Origin: Rosellinia necatrix
Taxonomy: Eukaryota > Ascomycota > Sordariomycetes > Xylariales > Xylariaceae
Direction: 5' to 3'
Length of the DNA: 64,000 nt
NCBI GenBank assembly: GCA_021209875.1
Contig: JAGYVD010000003.1
Location: forward strand, 4,402,001 to 4,466,000
Shown here: one piece after another, positions 42,301 to 55,610 of the stretch
Numbering within the stretch: position 1 is the first letter of the stretch
Layout of the letters: every line of letters starts with the position of its first letter
The notes under the pieces: model-generated
What the model saw: only the letters and a program-made list of their open reading frames with translations
Databases searched by the model: none
Told to the model about the DNA's origin: nothing
Position numbers and translations under genes: made by a program

Positions 42301-45300
42301 GGATTATCTAATGGAAAGAAGAAAAAAATTACCCTTTGCCCTCCCCCAGCAGGCTCCTATAGCGCGGTGATCAGGCGCTTCTCGTCGGATCCCCTCTGCG
42401 TAGGGCCATCGTCTGAATTCCCCCCCAGTCCAATGCAACCTCCACATCCTGATTTATTAATCACTGGCCGAGGCCACGCAGAAAACGAGGATCAGGTAGA
42501 GCCGTTGGCAACCGACGATCAAACCCTGCGCTACTTGACCACCCTCTCGATTGTGGCGACCCCGGATCGGCGGTGAGGATATCTGCCGTTCGAGACTTCA
42601 TGCCCTCCGCCCCCACTGGCAAACTCCGGTGGCTTTATTGGGGAGGGGCCGGACATATGAAGGACTATCTAATCTGGATACGCCACCGTTCATGGACATA
42701 GTTCGCCACAGTATAATGCGATCATCACACCATGCCGCTGGATCGTACGAGGGCGACCACCGTAGAGGTCGGAATACGGTATGCCATTGATAGGTCGCCA
42801 CCGTGGCTCGCCTGCCACTCTGGTTTCGTGGTTTCGTACGAGAAGACGCGTGTATCAGATCACCACGGGCAGCCGCTGGGCCATGCAGCTGTAGGATCCC
42901 GAAGGCCTCACCTTATGCAGGCTCGACTATGCGCCGACCTGTTTGAAGCATACTGCATGCTTCTACAGCTGCCCTCCGTATCATAGATCATGCGCTCTAA
43001 GTCATATGCGTTTAGTAATTTCTTCATTCCTCTAACGCAAAGGCAACCATCAGCTACGTTATCATCAAAGGCAGATACGAGACTTATTCGAGTCAAATTT
43101 CATAATGATGAGTGCCCGGATACTCCCTATCCCTCTGCTGTTGAGATTGTATGAAAACTTAAATCTAACTTGCCTACCAAGGGTGTCCTCGTACACCGGC
43201 CCGGATACACACTAGATAGCTACGATTCCTTTGACAGGTGTTCCATTTCCAGCCCAAAGTTCATATTCTTTCGCATGGTTTATAGGAACGAACGATTTAT
43301 TATTCTGCCTATATATTTGCTCAAAATGACTATAGTCTACATGTTCGTTCATGTAGTATCGTCAACACTATCCAGACTTGAGGCGGAGGTAAATTCAGTA
43401 AATATCTGAAGTTCCATGTTACAATACGACGGGATATCCCAGCGCTAAGCAATAATGACTCTATTAACTTCTCTCTACAAAGAATACGATATCTAGTACT
43501 TGGTTTAAATTCAGGGGTTGCTTTCGAAACGGCGCTTGAATGTCTGGGATGGGCGGCAGGTGAACAAGCGCGAATCAGACGAACCCGTAATACCCCAAAC
43601 ACCATTTCGGCACGTGGAGGCAGCCACGGCACGACTGAGATCTATGTACGGCTGGCGGGCAGGGACCAAGATTCTTCTTTACTTCGCCGAGTCAGTCCCG
43701 GTGTCAAGATGTCTCTTCTCCCCGAGATCAAGATACGGCTTCCTCCAACACCGTGACATGCTCTGCGACTCCACGCGACGAGGCAGCCCGAGATGGCTTA
43801 TGCAAATTCGGCCGAACTATCGCAAGTCTTCGTCTAATATAGCTCACTTGTCGAATCCCCGGATCTGCACATGAAAGTCTCATCTTATCTCCCATCTCAT
43901 ATCCCTTCTCGAAGCTCTTGAGACGCGGAGGCAGATCTCATCCGATGTCGACGCGGCTCGTAGCTTGCGGCTTGACAGCAGTCCTTCCATCCCGACTTAT
44001 TCTAACCCTACCTTCAACTATCCTCATTCCACATCCTAGATTTCAGATCTCATATCGTACGGCTGCGGGGCAGACTGATCGGCTTCACAGAAAATGCGCA
44101 CAGACAGGACATGACAACGTGGACAACCATAAGCATGGCAGAGCAAGCATCAAGCAGGCTTGGAGGCTAAAGATACATCTGCCAATACTACGCCCGGGAA
44201 AACGAAACTCCCACTCTTAAAGATATGGGTCTGATCCAAGCCAGGTCGAAAAATGTATGAGCCGCATTGTAAAACCAAGGCCAAATTATGAGCGGATGTG
44301 CGTCTATCCAGCGGACTTAATCTCATCCCACTCCTTTTCTCCATCGATACGCACGGCCGTATCGGATGCCGCTTTACACGTGGTCCCTATGCGCATCGTA
44401 TTTTACTTTATACGACTCCATCGACATCACGGTCGGAAGCCTAGTCATCGTACACGCGCTCTCATCTTTGCGTGTCTACTACCTGAGTCATCTCTAGGTG
44501 GCTGACGCGATCCTATACAGTTGATATGCGTTACACGACCCATGTATTGAACACAATCTACTACATCATTGGCTCTTATCTAAAGTGGTTCTATTACGTG
44601 ATGTAAATGTCAAGGACTTCAACCGTCTATGTTATATAGGCCAGTTAGGTTACCTTCGGGCGAAGTGTGCTCGGACGTATGGTGCTGTTGCCTCTCCTAT
44701 CAGGTATGGAGGTGTATATCTATGCAAAAACTTAAGTCAGAGCATCTTAAAAATATCATATTTATTAAAAGATACTAACCGAGAATACTTGAAATCCCAG
44801 ATGATTACACTGGGTATGATGTTCAAGTGCTTGCACATATGAGATGGATTTAGCGATAATACCGAAATATGTGGACGGACATATAATACCACAAGAGCAC
44901 ACTCAGATATAAAGAGCTCGTGGGTTTAGATACCGTCGGTAATGCAAGATTTATCTAGTTATCGAAGACATAGACATCAGTCTAATGTCCCAGACGACAG
45001 TATCAGGGCATGCTATATACTTCGGTCAGATAACAAACTCCCCCACACTCATGGCAACGTATTCCATACTAGCAACTCAAGGGAAACAACCCTATTAGAT
45101 GCCTCTTTCGAAACATAGTGGCGATAGAAGTTTAATGCCTCAATTCCCATGCGGTGGCAAACGTCCGAAGGCTACGAACCCTGGTTTTCAAGGCCCATTT
45201 CTTTCTTCCACTCATCATTTAAGATTACCACATGGTAGATTAGCACAGGTTAGTAGGAGATACCCAACTCATCTCGCTGCACTTCGTCGTGATCCTTATG

Positions 45301-45919
45301 TTTCCGCTGACCGTACCCTCTTACTTCTCATACTTAATATATAGGAAGCTCTATTTTGCTTGATCTGTAGGCTGAGTTAACAGGAAACCCTAAGCGGGTG
45401 GCTTGAGCTACTGGGTACATATAAAAAGAGACGAATCTGAGGAGGAGGCGATGTTCCAAGCCCAAAAGTTGCATATACTTTTTAGCTTCAAACCCCCCCC
45501 CTCTCTCTGTCCTACCATCCTTCTGTAATCCCTTAAGATGCGGAGGAATAGAATACTGGAAATGATTGACCTGTTTTCTTAAGGCAATTCAATATTTCGG
45601 GACATACATGGCATAAACATACCAGTTATCCAACACAAATGAGGGTTATCGCGGATTAACCTCGATAGGCGACACTATGTGGGTGAAAACGATTGGGTAT
45701 TATTGCGCGCGTGGGATGATCTCCTCCATGTGATTATATATACGTGTGGTCCAGGGAAGCATGTAACCAAAACGATCCTAAATACCTTGGCCGGTTATAG
45801 AATATACAAGAAAACAGAAGCAACTTTTCCGACCGATGACCAACGTAAGGATATCTAAGCTAAAACCCGATAAATGAAAATAGAAAACAATTGTGAACAT
45901 ATTTAATTTCCCTCAATTT
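42301..45919. other. Gene-free spacer
   Basis: Short open frames exist, such as 43518-43874 and 45099-45344 on the + strand, but none has a motif, codon style or splice context that I can support. Decayed genes or non-coding RNA cannot be excluded. Confidence 0.4.
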
Positions 45920-47854
45920 CTAAGATGAACCCCTTGACGCTGGGAATGAGGTGCTGTTGCTCTCGGCAGCGCTTTCTGCAGCACTTTCCGCAGCGCTTTC
46001 TGTGGCCTTTTCTTTGTCTGGAGCGCCAACAGTTGCGCCAATCTTCTCCCGCTCGGTCTCGAGGCGAGAGGAACTCGGGGGCGAATGGCCATTGGTATTT
46101 GCCAGGTTTTGATGTTCCTCAATGCCATGCTGAGGAATAAAGCGGTGACCCCCAGCAGCGGGCTCTTCTTTGACCGGCGTCCAAGCTAGGAAATCGCGGC
46201 GCACTTCCACGTAATCATAGGCAAATTCGCCTAGCTGGTCGTCATCCATGCCCATGAGCTCGGCTTCCTCGGAAGCGCGAAGATGTAGACCAGGCACCAT
46301 GTCAATCAGCTTCGCAATAATGGCAGATACTACGAATGAGTACGCCATAGTTGCGACGATGTACGCAATTTGAATGTATAACTGGGCGAAGTGGTGGTCC
46401 AGCCAGCCGCCGGGCAATACTCCGTTGTTTACACCATCTAACCCGATAATGTAGTTTGCACCGAATAGGGCATTGAAGACCAATCCCACAATGCCGCCTA
46501 CCGCGTGTTCAGCGAACACATCGAGAGAGTCGTCGATACCGACCAAGAATTTGACTAGATTGTACACAGTCAGAAGTCATCCCAAAACTTGAAATGTGAG
46601 CAATATTCACCTTTGGTGCCAAAGTTGCAGCAAATGCCCGTTACCACACCCAATATAATAGACGCCCATGGAGGGATAAAACCAGACGCTGGAGTAGCTG
46701 CGACGAGGCCAGAGATCGTACCAGAGCACCAGCCCACCATAGACCATTTCCTAGCAAGTCGAAAATCCAGGAGACACCAAGTCATGGCGGCGAACATAGC
46801 GGTGAGGCACGAGTTCCAACACGCAATAGTAGCACGCAAGTTGGCGCCAAAGGACGAACCGCCGTTGAAACCGAGCCAGCCAAACCACAGGAAGACCGTT
46901 CCGAGTGTGACAAGGGAAACATTATGGGGCCGAAAGTTGAGCATCATCTTCTCGTGGCGGCGACCAAGGACCCATGAATATGCAAGCGCCGACATGCCCG
47001 AGCCGATCTCAACCGGACCACCTCCTGCATAATCCAGCACACCGTAGTTGAAAGCCCATCCATGTATATTCCACACCCAGCATGCGAGCGGACAGTAAAC
47101 GATGGTAGCCCATAAGAATACGAATACCATTGCGGGAAGTACACGGCCGCGCTCGGCGACAGCACCAATTACGAGGGCCGCAGTAACACCGCAGAACATC
47201 ATCTGTTTCATGATATGTTAACGTCAGGATTCTACCCGCAGCCGTTTGCGATTCATGGCAAGTTGTATACGCCATGACAAGATGCCGTGCGTCGGACGTG
47301 GCGAGTTTGACGGACTTGCTTACCTGGTAGAAAGAGTATAGGAGCTCCGGAATAAGCGGGGATCCTGGTGATGGTACGGCTAAGGTGTTGGTGAGGCCGA
47401 AGTGGTGTAGGTCGCCGATGAATCCATTCGTTGCTGTGGTGCTAAAGGCAAGAGAATAGCCCCAGAAATACCACTGGAATATGACCACCGAGAAGGACAT
47501 CATGACAACCCATATCAGGGACAGGGCCGATTTTCTTCGCGACAAACCCGAATAGAGGAACGCGATACCTGGCACCATGAGTAGTACCATACACGCTGAG
47601 ACTATAATGAAGGCTTGGTCTCCTGATTGGTACCATTGATTCAAATTCTCGGTTTCTGTGTAGACATTGAGCTCGTCGTTAGCCAGCCGCTCCCACCCTT
47701 CGCATCCATGAGGCGCGTCCTATCGCGCTCAACGAGTAACCTCCACAGAATTCGGTGGTGCATATAACGTACTAGAATCCCCCCCGGTCTCAGCATTGGT
47801 GCCATTGAAGGTGGCTGGGGCCCCCGTCCACGAGTAGGAGGGGTGCCACGACAT
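45920..47854 (-). CDS. Ammonium transporter (Amt/Mep family)
   Basis: Four exons, 47773-47854, 47324-47655, 46611-47202 and 45920-46554, give 546 residues. Introns are GTACGT...CACAG, GTAAGC...AACAG and GTGAAT...TCTAG, all phase-consistent. The N-terminus is short and extracellular (MSWHPSYSWTGAPATFNG). Family landmarks are NLNQWYQSGDQAFIIVSACM, GIAFLYSGLSRRKSAL, AGGGPVEIGSGMSALAYSWV, FGWLGFNGGSS and DDSLDVFAEHAVGGIVG. About 11 membrane helices are expected. The cytosolic tail ends with ESAAESAAESAAES, encoded by a short tandem repeat. Mep/Amt proteins import ammonium and in fungi can sense it. GATA core motifs upstream (47953, 48011, 48324) fit nitrogen control by AreA/NIT2, but such short motifs are common by chance. 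Confidence 0.93.
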
Positions 47855-50800
47855 GACGCTGACGTGGGTGGATGATCGAGGGAGCAGGTTCGCGGTTCCG
47901 TAGAGTTACGAGAAATTCAAGTCCAACAGTCGAGAATGGTACAAACGCGAAGTGATAGATGGCCCTTTGTGCTTTTCTCCGGGAATAGCGTCCTACACTA
48001 AAGACTCAAGGATAGGATGGATGAAAGGAATGTTATGGACGGAAAGAGTATGGGCACCTCGCACGATGAATGGGATTGTCGGTCTCTGGTGTGAAATAGA
48101 AGGGAGGGATATTGACATGTGAGCGAGCGCCGATGCGGAACGGCTCATGCTATATACAGGTAGGAAGAGGTTCGGGAATCTCTGGCGTCGGGCCGCGCTA
48201 CTGCAGTCCGCAGCAAACTAACCCAACCTACAGCCATCAAGTATTCAGAAGTACGACAAGGAGCCGACTGGGACGATCTTCAATGGCAAGACATTGATGG
48301 ACTGGGCCAATCAGACAGGGGTAAGATAAGGGTCCCCCCAGCTCCTGTTAGTCGGATACCGCAAGTCCCACGCAAGACACGGGTAAGAAGCACCTCTCGC
48401 TCACACGGGGCTCGTGAGACCCCCATGTGTCCTAGCCGGCTACGCTAGAAAAGGTAAGCAGCTAGAGCCATTGAACATTGAACCGAGCATTGCACAGTTG
48501 GGTACCTAGGCAGCTTGACAGTCGGTAATTAGAATAAAGAATAAACCACAGTATAAGGTCTCGATAAACAGGGAGCAGGGAAGGGTGCTTTGTCTGGGCA
48601 TTGTCGCGGGTGTCGCAAGGTTCACTCGTACCTCGGCCACATGAGTCCTGTCTGGTCGGAGCGGTATCGGTTCAGCTGCCTGTCGCTGTGTCCTACCTTG
48701 TGGTGGTATTCCTAAATAGAGCCTTGTTTCTACGGGCACTGGGGTACATCAGGTAGTTTATTAGAGGCGAAGCTGTTTAGATTCATAGAAGACAGATGGA
48801 GAAATTCAGCGCCAGCGGGTATCTAGTCATCAGCGCACAAGTGAAAGATGGCGCGGTGTCGTCCTCTTTGGGTCCAATTTGTATCGTCTCCCTGGGCGAC
48901 GTATCTCAGACAAACTACAACAAGAAGCTCTGTCGTCTTTGTAGGTTGACGTTTCCCACCCTCGCTCATGGCTGGGGTGGTTGTCTGGGGTGGTTGTCTG
49001 GGGTGGTTGTTCGGGGGCGGTTGTTGGTGGTGGTCTGAAAAGACAGGAGCATTGGCGCTTGGCATCGTGAGAAACATATGTGGGGACGCATGTGGGGTCC
49101 GGGCTACTGCGCTGCAGGACCCACCCGCTCTTCAAGGTCCCATCATTTCTCTATGACGCAAACCTTGACATTCTTTCCTTTTCCGTTTTCCCCTTTCTAA
49201 ACTTTTAAATAGCAAACGGAAGAGCTTTTGGCTCTCCTCGTAATTTCTGCTCAATTGCATTCCTCACATTTGTCTAGTCTTGAACCCCCACCCTTTCTCC
49301 CTGAGATATCAGTGATGTACCGATATCTATCGTGGGGAACGTGAAAAAGACGCTACGATGTCGAACGGTGCTCGTTGAAGCTCGAGCCTCCCATAAGCAG
49401 GGATATGCAATATCTATTACGCAATACATTGCTCCAAGACTTGATATCTTTTTTCTCATGGCGTGTTGTGAACGAATCAGGCCCCTTCAGCTGAACCCGA
49501 ACAATTCCTATCTCTCGATATTTATATTTATACATCCACTTATCAAATCTCCCGCATTTGCCTCCGTATCGTCGCAACACCGGTACATAGGCGTCCGCTG
49601 AAGCCCCATCGGCCCGCCTTGGACGCCTTGGGCGCCTTGATTTCAGCGTTACAGCAGCCTGCGGGACCGTTGTGCCAATAGGACGCGATACTGCAAGAGA
49701 GACGCCTACCTAGGTAACTTATGGGCATTCGGCATGTTACACACGCGTCTCGAGGGCATGCACGAATAGAGGGATAAGTATTCGTGCCTGTGGAAACGTT
49801 CTTGACTTTCCATGCATCAGAATCTTAGTGCAACCCTGTGCACTCTTTGGGTCGTCTCCCCACGCATTGGGTCCCAGGGTAATACACTACATATTGAAAG
49901 GGGTAGGGTTAGCTGATCGCCGTTCCTACGTTTCCTTGACAGGATGCATGAATAACAGGGATGGCTGTGGCGAGAAATCGAAAGTAGCTCACTAACATTT
50001 TTCTTCATGCGAGGCCCATGGCTGGATTTGGAGCGACGTCCCCACCTAAGCTTCCAACTTAGTATCCACGCCTGAGTAGCTACTAGAACTGGGCGTGAAA
50101 AGAATCGCAAGCACATCCTCCTATCAATCCGCATCCTAACGAAAAGAAACCTATTCTTATACTACTGATAAATAGCGTAATCTCTCTAGGCTACTACGGC
50201 TACTACTTTACAACACAAGGAATAAAGATTTCAGTTCCTAAAGTAATTGGGGACCGAATAAGCCCTCTCTCTCTCTCTCTGTCTCTTGATCGATCCAAAG
50301 CTGTACAGGAGAATATGGCTTGTGTCCGTTTTAGGTGCGATGATGGCGGAACAAGCTAACTTCGTAGCTCGATGTCTTATCTTTCGCCAATGAGATGCAG
50401 GCAGCACAACCAAGAATTGCTCATTGCACAGTCAAATCGCGTCTTGGCGCGTTTCTCCTCACGGATCCACTGAAACAAGCGACCTCCCCGGGTTCTCCGG
50501 GCCATCTCATGCACGATCAGGCAGTAAGACAAGACGAAGGAAACGAGAGCCATTAGCCTCCAGACACAATAAAAACGATTCGTACGACCTTGAGCTTATC
50601 AATTATTATCTTATACCGGGTGTCGTTGTGCCTTGAGCCCCATTCGGCATATGCCATGGGACCAAGCCCAACACGGCGGACCGTAGGGCTTAGCTTGGGT
50701 GTTCAATCGTCTCAGTACGTAAAAGTTTGGTGATAGAGTCTAGTTGAGCACGAGCTCGGTTGCTGTTTATGGTATGATGGATCAGACCAAGCATGTACTT

Positions 50801-52394
50801 CGGAAACTTCAATAACTAGGTAGACAATCCCTGCGCCCAAGGTATGGCTAGTAGTGTGCTGATAGTCTATTTTATCTCCCGCATTTAAACCAAGGACGAT
50901 CTCAAAAGTGATGCCATACACAGGCGCGCGTACGTATAACGTCACTCTGCCTCAGGCACCTCAGACTTTTAAACACAAAACCTTTGGCCTGAAGATCTAC
51001 CTAGGTAACTAGTCTATTTTCTTAATTTAGGCAGCTTTAAACAAGTCCCTCCTCTCGCACAACCTTCATGTGTATTTTATCCATGTGGGCATGCCTGGGG
51101 ACTAATCATAGGTAACGGGCTTGTCGCGTTGTCAAATGGTGAAGTTCGCTATCCTATTGGCTGTGTAAGTAATTATTCCGTGGCTGTTACTTTCTTCCAA
51201 ACGTCCTACGTTAGGTTGTTTTACCTACAAATAGCATTGTACCCAGATAGTGCCAATTGCCTTATCCAAACGCGCTACGATTAACAGGGGGCCGAATTAC
51301 CATAGATAACTACTTAGGTATGTTTCGTAGGTAGTGTCTTGAGCCGGCTATGATAATATAAAATCCCATTTAACTAGCCCAGTTACTCCTTTCTTCAACA
51401 TTAGGTGCCGTGCGGGGACAGCTTCGGGGTATGCACATAGTGTATGTAGCATTATCATACCTAACCTAATACCATCTACCTAGTTAGCACAAAGTAACAC
51501 AGGCATCAGCGCTTTGATCGTCCTCGAGGAACAAATAAACAACAATGCCGGGCCCGGACAGTTGCGCACAATTAATTCTAATTTTTGGGTGTAGGTATTT
51601 ATATCTTCATGAGAACAGGCTGGCCTACCTCAGCTGGGCATTTTGGATGGAATCTAAACAGCAATGGTTCTATATTGACGATTGGAACAGAGGTACTGCT
51701 AGGTGGGTTGAGTGCCTTCAAATCTGAGGTAAGTGCCTAAGGCAGACCCGCAACAGACGCATGTACCTACATAACCTTAAGTACCTACTTAGACACCAGT
51801 GATGCTCCTGGAGCACTGTTACTACCTAGTATTAGGTACCTCTAGGTCTTTGAGGCGAACACCTAACACCTAATCCGAATACAGCGACCCTGACCCAGGT
51901 TCCTGTCTGGTTGGACCTATTTGTTTTACGCCAGGCAGTTGCGCCAGGCGTTCCAACCACCTGCAGCTATTGCTAGGTAGTGCTAATACCTGCCCTCCCA
52001 ACCTACATCCCACAGCAAACACACTTAACTTTAAACAACCACCAAGGTACCACCTAGATAAGATTCGGCCTTTGGGTTAGGCGGGTTGAAGTTACTGTAG
52101 GAAGGAGAGAGGAGGGGAAATACCCAGTTACCCGTGCCTACTCAAGCTGTAAAATGCTACCTGACAACATCGTCATGCTCAGGCACCCTCTCTAGGACCC
52201 CACCGCCGCCATCGACGCTTAATCCATCAATTAGCCAACCAATCAGTCAGCTGTTCAATCCAATGCAACCCGCCCGCCGGTGCCACGTCGGCAGGTAACC
52301 GTAGCGGGGACCGGTATAGTAATACTAACTAACAGCAACAGTGACGGCAACAAGGAACTAGAACAGGAACAGAAACCACCGACGTCGGTTGAAC
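47855..52394. other. 4.5-kb divergent spacer between the ammonium transporter and CRT10
   Basis: Holds the upstream region of both genes. A 13-base G-rich tandem repeat lies at 48972-49010, and TAGG, CCTAGG and GGTACC words are dense between 50996 and 52060. No recognisable gene. Confidence 0.5.
48972..49010 (+). repeat. 13-base G-rich tandem repeat, three perfect units
   Basis: CTGGGGTGGTTGT occurs three times in a row and is followed by further G runs, so a G-quadruplex is possible. Confidence 0.9.
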
Positions 52395-55300
52395 ATGAAC
52401 CTCGCCATGACACAGCGTGATCTTCATATCGGCCCATGCTACTGTAGAACAGGCCGCAAGAGGGTGAGTGCATCCCACGTTGGAAAGAGAAAGGAGAAAA
52501 GAGAAAGGGGAAAAGAGAAAAGAGAATAGAGGAAAGAGGGAGGAGGGAAGAGCATAGGAACACAGGCATGGCGACACAGGCATGGCAACACAAGCATGGC
52601 GACACAAGGATATCAGAACAGGAATAGCCGGTATATGCATTGACACCGAGTCTACTACTAGTATGCCATCAGGTCCTCTGACCCCATACCGTGGGAGAGC
52701 TCCTGGAACAACCCACTGCCTCCCGGCGCCTCCCCGGGTGTCTCTGCCGACCACGACCTGGAGTCAATCCTCGGTCCTAGCTCCGACGCTTACAGCTCCG
52801 ACTGGGATATGAGTGATGACCAGGGCGACCAGGGCGACCAGGGCGACCACAATGACCAGATTGACCAGGACAACCAAGACGGCGACTGGTATGAACCGCA
52901 TGGCGACGGAGATGGAGACGACGACGATCTGGATGATCAAGGTAAACCAACCCTCCCCGGGCGATGAGGCCAACACCCTTCTAGCGGGCATTTCACTTTG
53001 CGCCACAGCCCCCTCGCCCCCTGTCTTGGTAATGGTATGTTGAATATTAACATTGGTCTGCAAGCTGGGTTCAACGACGATGCGCCCACCCCCGAAACTG
53101 CGTCAGAGACGTCCGAGGAGGCCAGCGACCCCGAGGATGAAATCAACGGAGACAAAGTTCCACGCATTTCCACTTACCGGCTTAACCTGACCGTCTTATC
53201 ACAGCGCTATAATATCTATGCCGCAGCTTTTAAAAGCGCCATTCATATATTCCGTGTCCGCAGTTGCGTCGACCATACCGTTCCTGGGCGTCCCGGTGAG
53301 TCCGTCCATTGCATTCGGTCCTCCCCCGAATGCCCCCTTCGCTTGGATTCAGATGACCTGGGCTTTGCCCATACACTGCTCAAATGTTAGATACACACAG
53401 ATGGGCCGGCTATTGACCCCATTGTATTTCTAGACTTAGTTCTCCTGCCCCCAATGACCAAGGAATCCATCACCGTGGGCGGCTACCTCGACCTATGCCT
53501 GCCCCATCAACCAAATCACTTTATTGTGGGCGATCTAGGAGATGAAGAAATTCTATTACTCTCCTATGACGATGGCGATGTTATTGCTTATTATAGCTCC
53601 CATATTGAGCACGCGCTCGTACGGCTTGAATCCGGCAACCTTCCCAACAAGCCGGCCCCAGTGATGCCATTTTTCCATCAGAACGTCGGAAAATCCGCAT
53701 GGGGCCTTGCAGTTCATAAAAAGTCACGATTAATCGCGGTTGGCAACAATAAGCATGAAGTGCATGTGTTTGCATTCGCCTTGACAAGCGCGAATCCTGT
53801 ATCCTATTTGGAGGATGCTGAACCACTACCCGGAGACAATTTATTTCAGCCGATACGGAGATCCCTAGACGGGAAAGTAATAGAGCTATCGCTGTCAGAA
53901 CCCTTCGGTAGATTGATCCAGCCCGAGCTTGACATACTAGAGAAGGATTCTTCCCACCGCCCTCTCCTCCTTCAACGGAGACACAATTGCCACTTCATCC
54001 TGGAGACTTTGGACAAGGGGAGTAATATTCCAAGCGTAGCCTTCGGTAGCGGCGCAGATGGTGAAGCGACAGAGGTTCTCGCAGTCGATATTTCTGGGAA
54101 GCTCTGGGTCTTCAGTATTTGGTCTTATACTCCTTCCTGGTTTATTGAAGGGTTACACAGAATACACTACAAAACAGCAGCTGAACGGACCCCTCATTTT
54201 ACGATCCAACATGAGTAAGTTACATAAACCTGTGCTTTTTTCACTTCTCTACCCCTCATGTATCTCGGAGTACATAGCACCTGCCTGGGTTGGCCGTAGG
54301 GAAGGGAAGGCCTATTTTCCGCACGACCAGCTTACCTACTCTAGCCTCCCCGTTTGCTACTCTGTTTAGCTTAGGTTTCTGACATACTAACCAAGGATAA
54401 TATAGGATCCCCCGGGGCTGGGGTGTTCTTGTATTGCCCGAGAGTAGCTTTTTGCCGACTACCACTTTCCGGGACTCTCTTGGCTTGGACCCAGCCGAAG
54501 CCGTGTACGTGAATCACGCCCAATATGGTCACTATATCGGAATCTGTAAAGCGGTTGAATATATCAAAAACAACTCGACTCGCCACCCATGGGTCAGAAA
54601 CAACCGAGCCCAACAGTTCGACTTAGCACCGCACTGGCAGAACGAATTACCCCGGGATTGGTACGATCCCAAAGTCGATCATAGTAAGGATTGGAATTCA
54701 GTTCAAGATGAAGCCGCCGACGAGTCCCAGGGTCGAGTCTCTCTTAATAAGCGCAAGAAAAAATGCAGAAAGGTCCTAGAGGATGGGGCGAAGGCTAAGC
54801 TGAGGCTTGCGGATGGCAGCAGCGGTGAGTGATGCCCGAGCACAATTTCCTCTCACTTATCTTAGCCCGGGAGAAGCAATTGCCTGTTATAATGTTTTAT
54901 ATCTTGATATATATTTCAAGGAGATTTGGGGAGTCAAAGGAAATGTCACTAACAAGTAATGTTGCAGTGATGAGAATGTATGGTGTGGATATTGAACTCC
55001 TAGGTGGCGACTGTGAGTAATTCCCTGAACTTTTCCTATTCCTGGGGGCCCCGGAAGGTACAAACCTGCTTTCCAAGCTATAATTATGAACAAATAACCT
55101 CTCATAAGCCGAGATATTTATAGGCTACATTCAGAGTGATGGTGCTAACCTAGTGTTATAGTGGATAGTATTGGTATTATGTTCAAGAATGCCATCTACC
55201 AGAAGAAGCCCCCACGGGCGAGGATGCCACGTATCCCCTTTCAACCTGAGCGTCTCACCAACGTTCTACACGTACCAGAGCTGTTTCTAGTGGTAGCAGG

Positions 55301-55610
55301 TTCACTGTGCGGCCGGGTGGCACTAATCACGTTGACAAGGCCGTCAAGCCCGCATTACTCGTTCCAGCGCAGCTTCAAAGTTGAGGCCATACTGCCAAAG
55401 ACCACCGACGAGGACCGGCGCCTGCGACCCATCTGCCCCCTTCTCGGCGTCGCAGTTGGGCCCATCCCGTCAGTTTGGGGAAGCAATGCGCCAGAAAATT
55501 GTTCCCTCGATGAGCGTCGTTATCGTATCATGCTCCATTATTATGATCACAGGATTCTAAGCTACGAAGTTTACCGCAATACATTGACTGGAGAGTTGTT
55601 AGTCAACTAA
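52395..55610 (+). CDS. crt10: CRT10-family protein (RNR gene regulation / DNA damage), seven exons
   Basis: Exons 52395-52463, 52662-52941, 53065-53295, 53434-54214, 54406-54824, 54968-55012 and 55162-55610 give 757 residues in consistent phase. An acidic region rich in Asp and Gln (DMSDDQGDQGDQGDHNDQID) is followed by the WD-like body. Body landmarks are NLTVLSQRYNIYAAAFKSAI, HFIVGDLGDEEILLLSYDDG, GKSAWGLAVHKKSRLIAVGN and AVDISGKLWVFSIW. The conserved end has LFLVVAGSLCGRVALITLTR and LRPICPLLGVAVGPIPSVWG. In yeast, Crt10 affects expression of ribonucleotide reductase genes and acts as an adaptor of the Rtt101-Mms1 ubiquitin ligase. The first exon and the start are the least certain part. The sixth exon is only 45 nt. 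Confidence 0.8.
52560..52610. repeat. 14-base tandem repeat in CRT10 intron 1
   Basis: Three units of ACACAGGCATGGCG with one or two changes, plus part of a fourth. They follow a GA-rich tract at about 52488-52555. Both lie in the proposed first intron. Confidence 0.75.

Noticed and set aside
43846..43870. Possible tRNA T-arm (GTCGAATCCCC)
   Set aside because: The invariant TTC of the T loop is not matched and no anticodon or acceptor arm can be found nearby.
45099..45344. 81-residue open frame considered as a gene or organelle-derived fragment
   Set aside because: No recognisable motif, no splice context and no similarity I can name.
35403..45919. RIP-degraded transposon
   Set aside because: The region is not strongly AT-rich, and no terminal repeats or transposase or reverse-transcriptase motifs are visible by eye.
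52998..53390. Start of CRT10 at the internal ATG near 52998
   Set aside because: The upstream acidic exon 52662-52941 reads as coding and joins in phase, and the 52998 stretch before 53065 lies in an intron.
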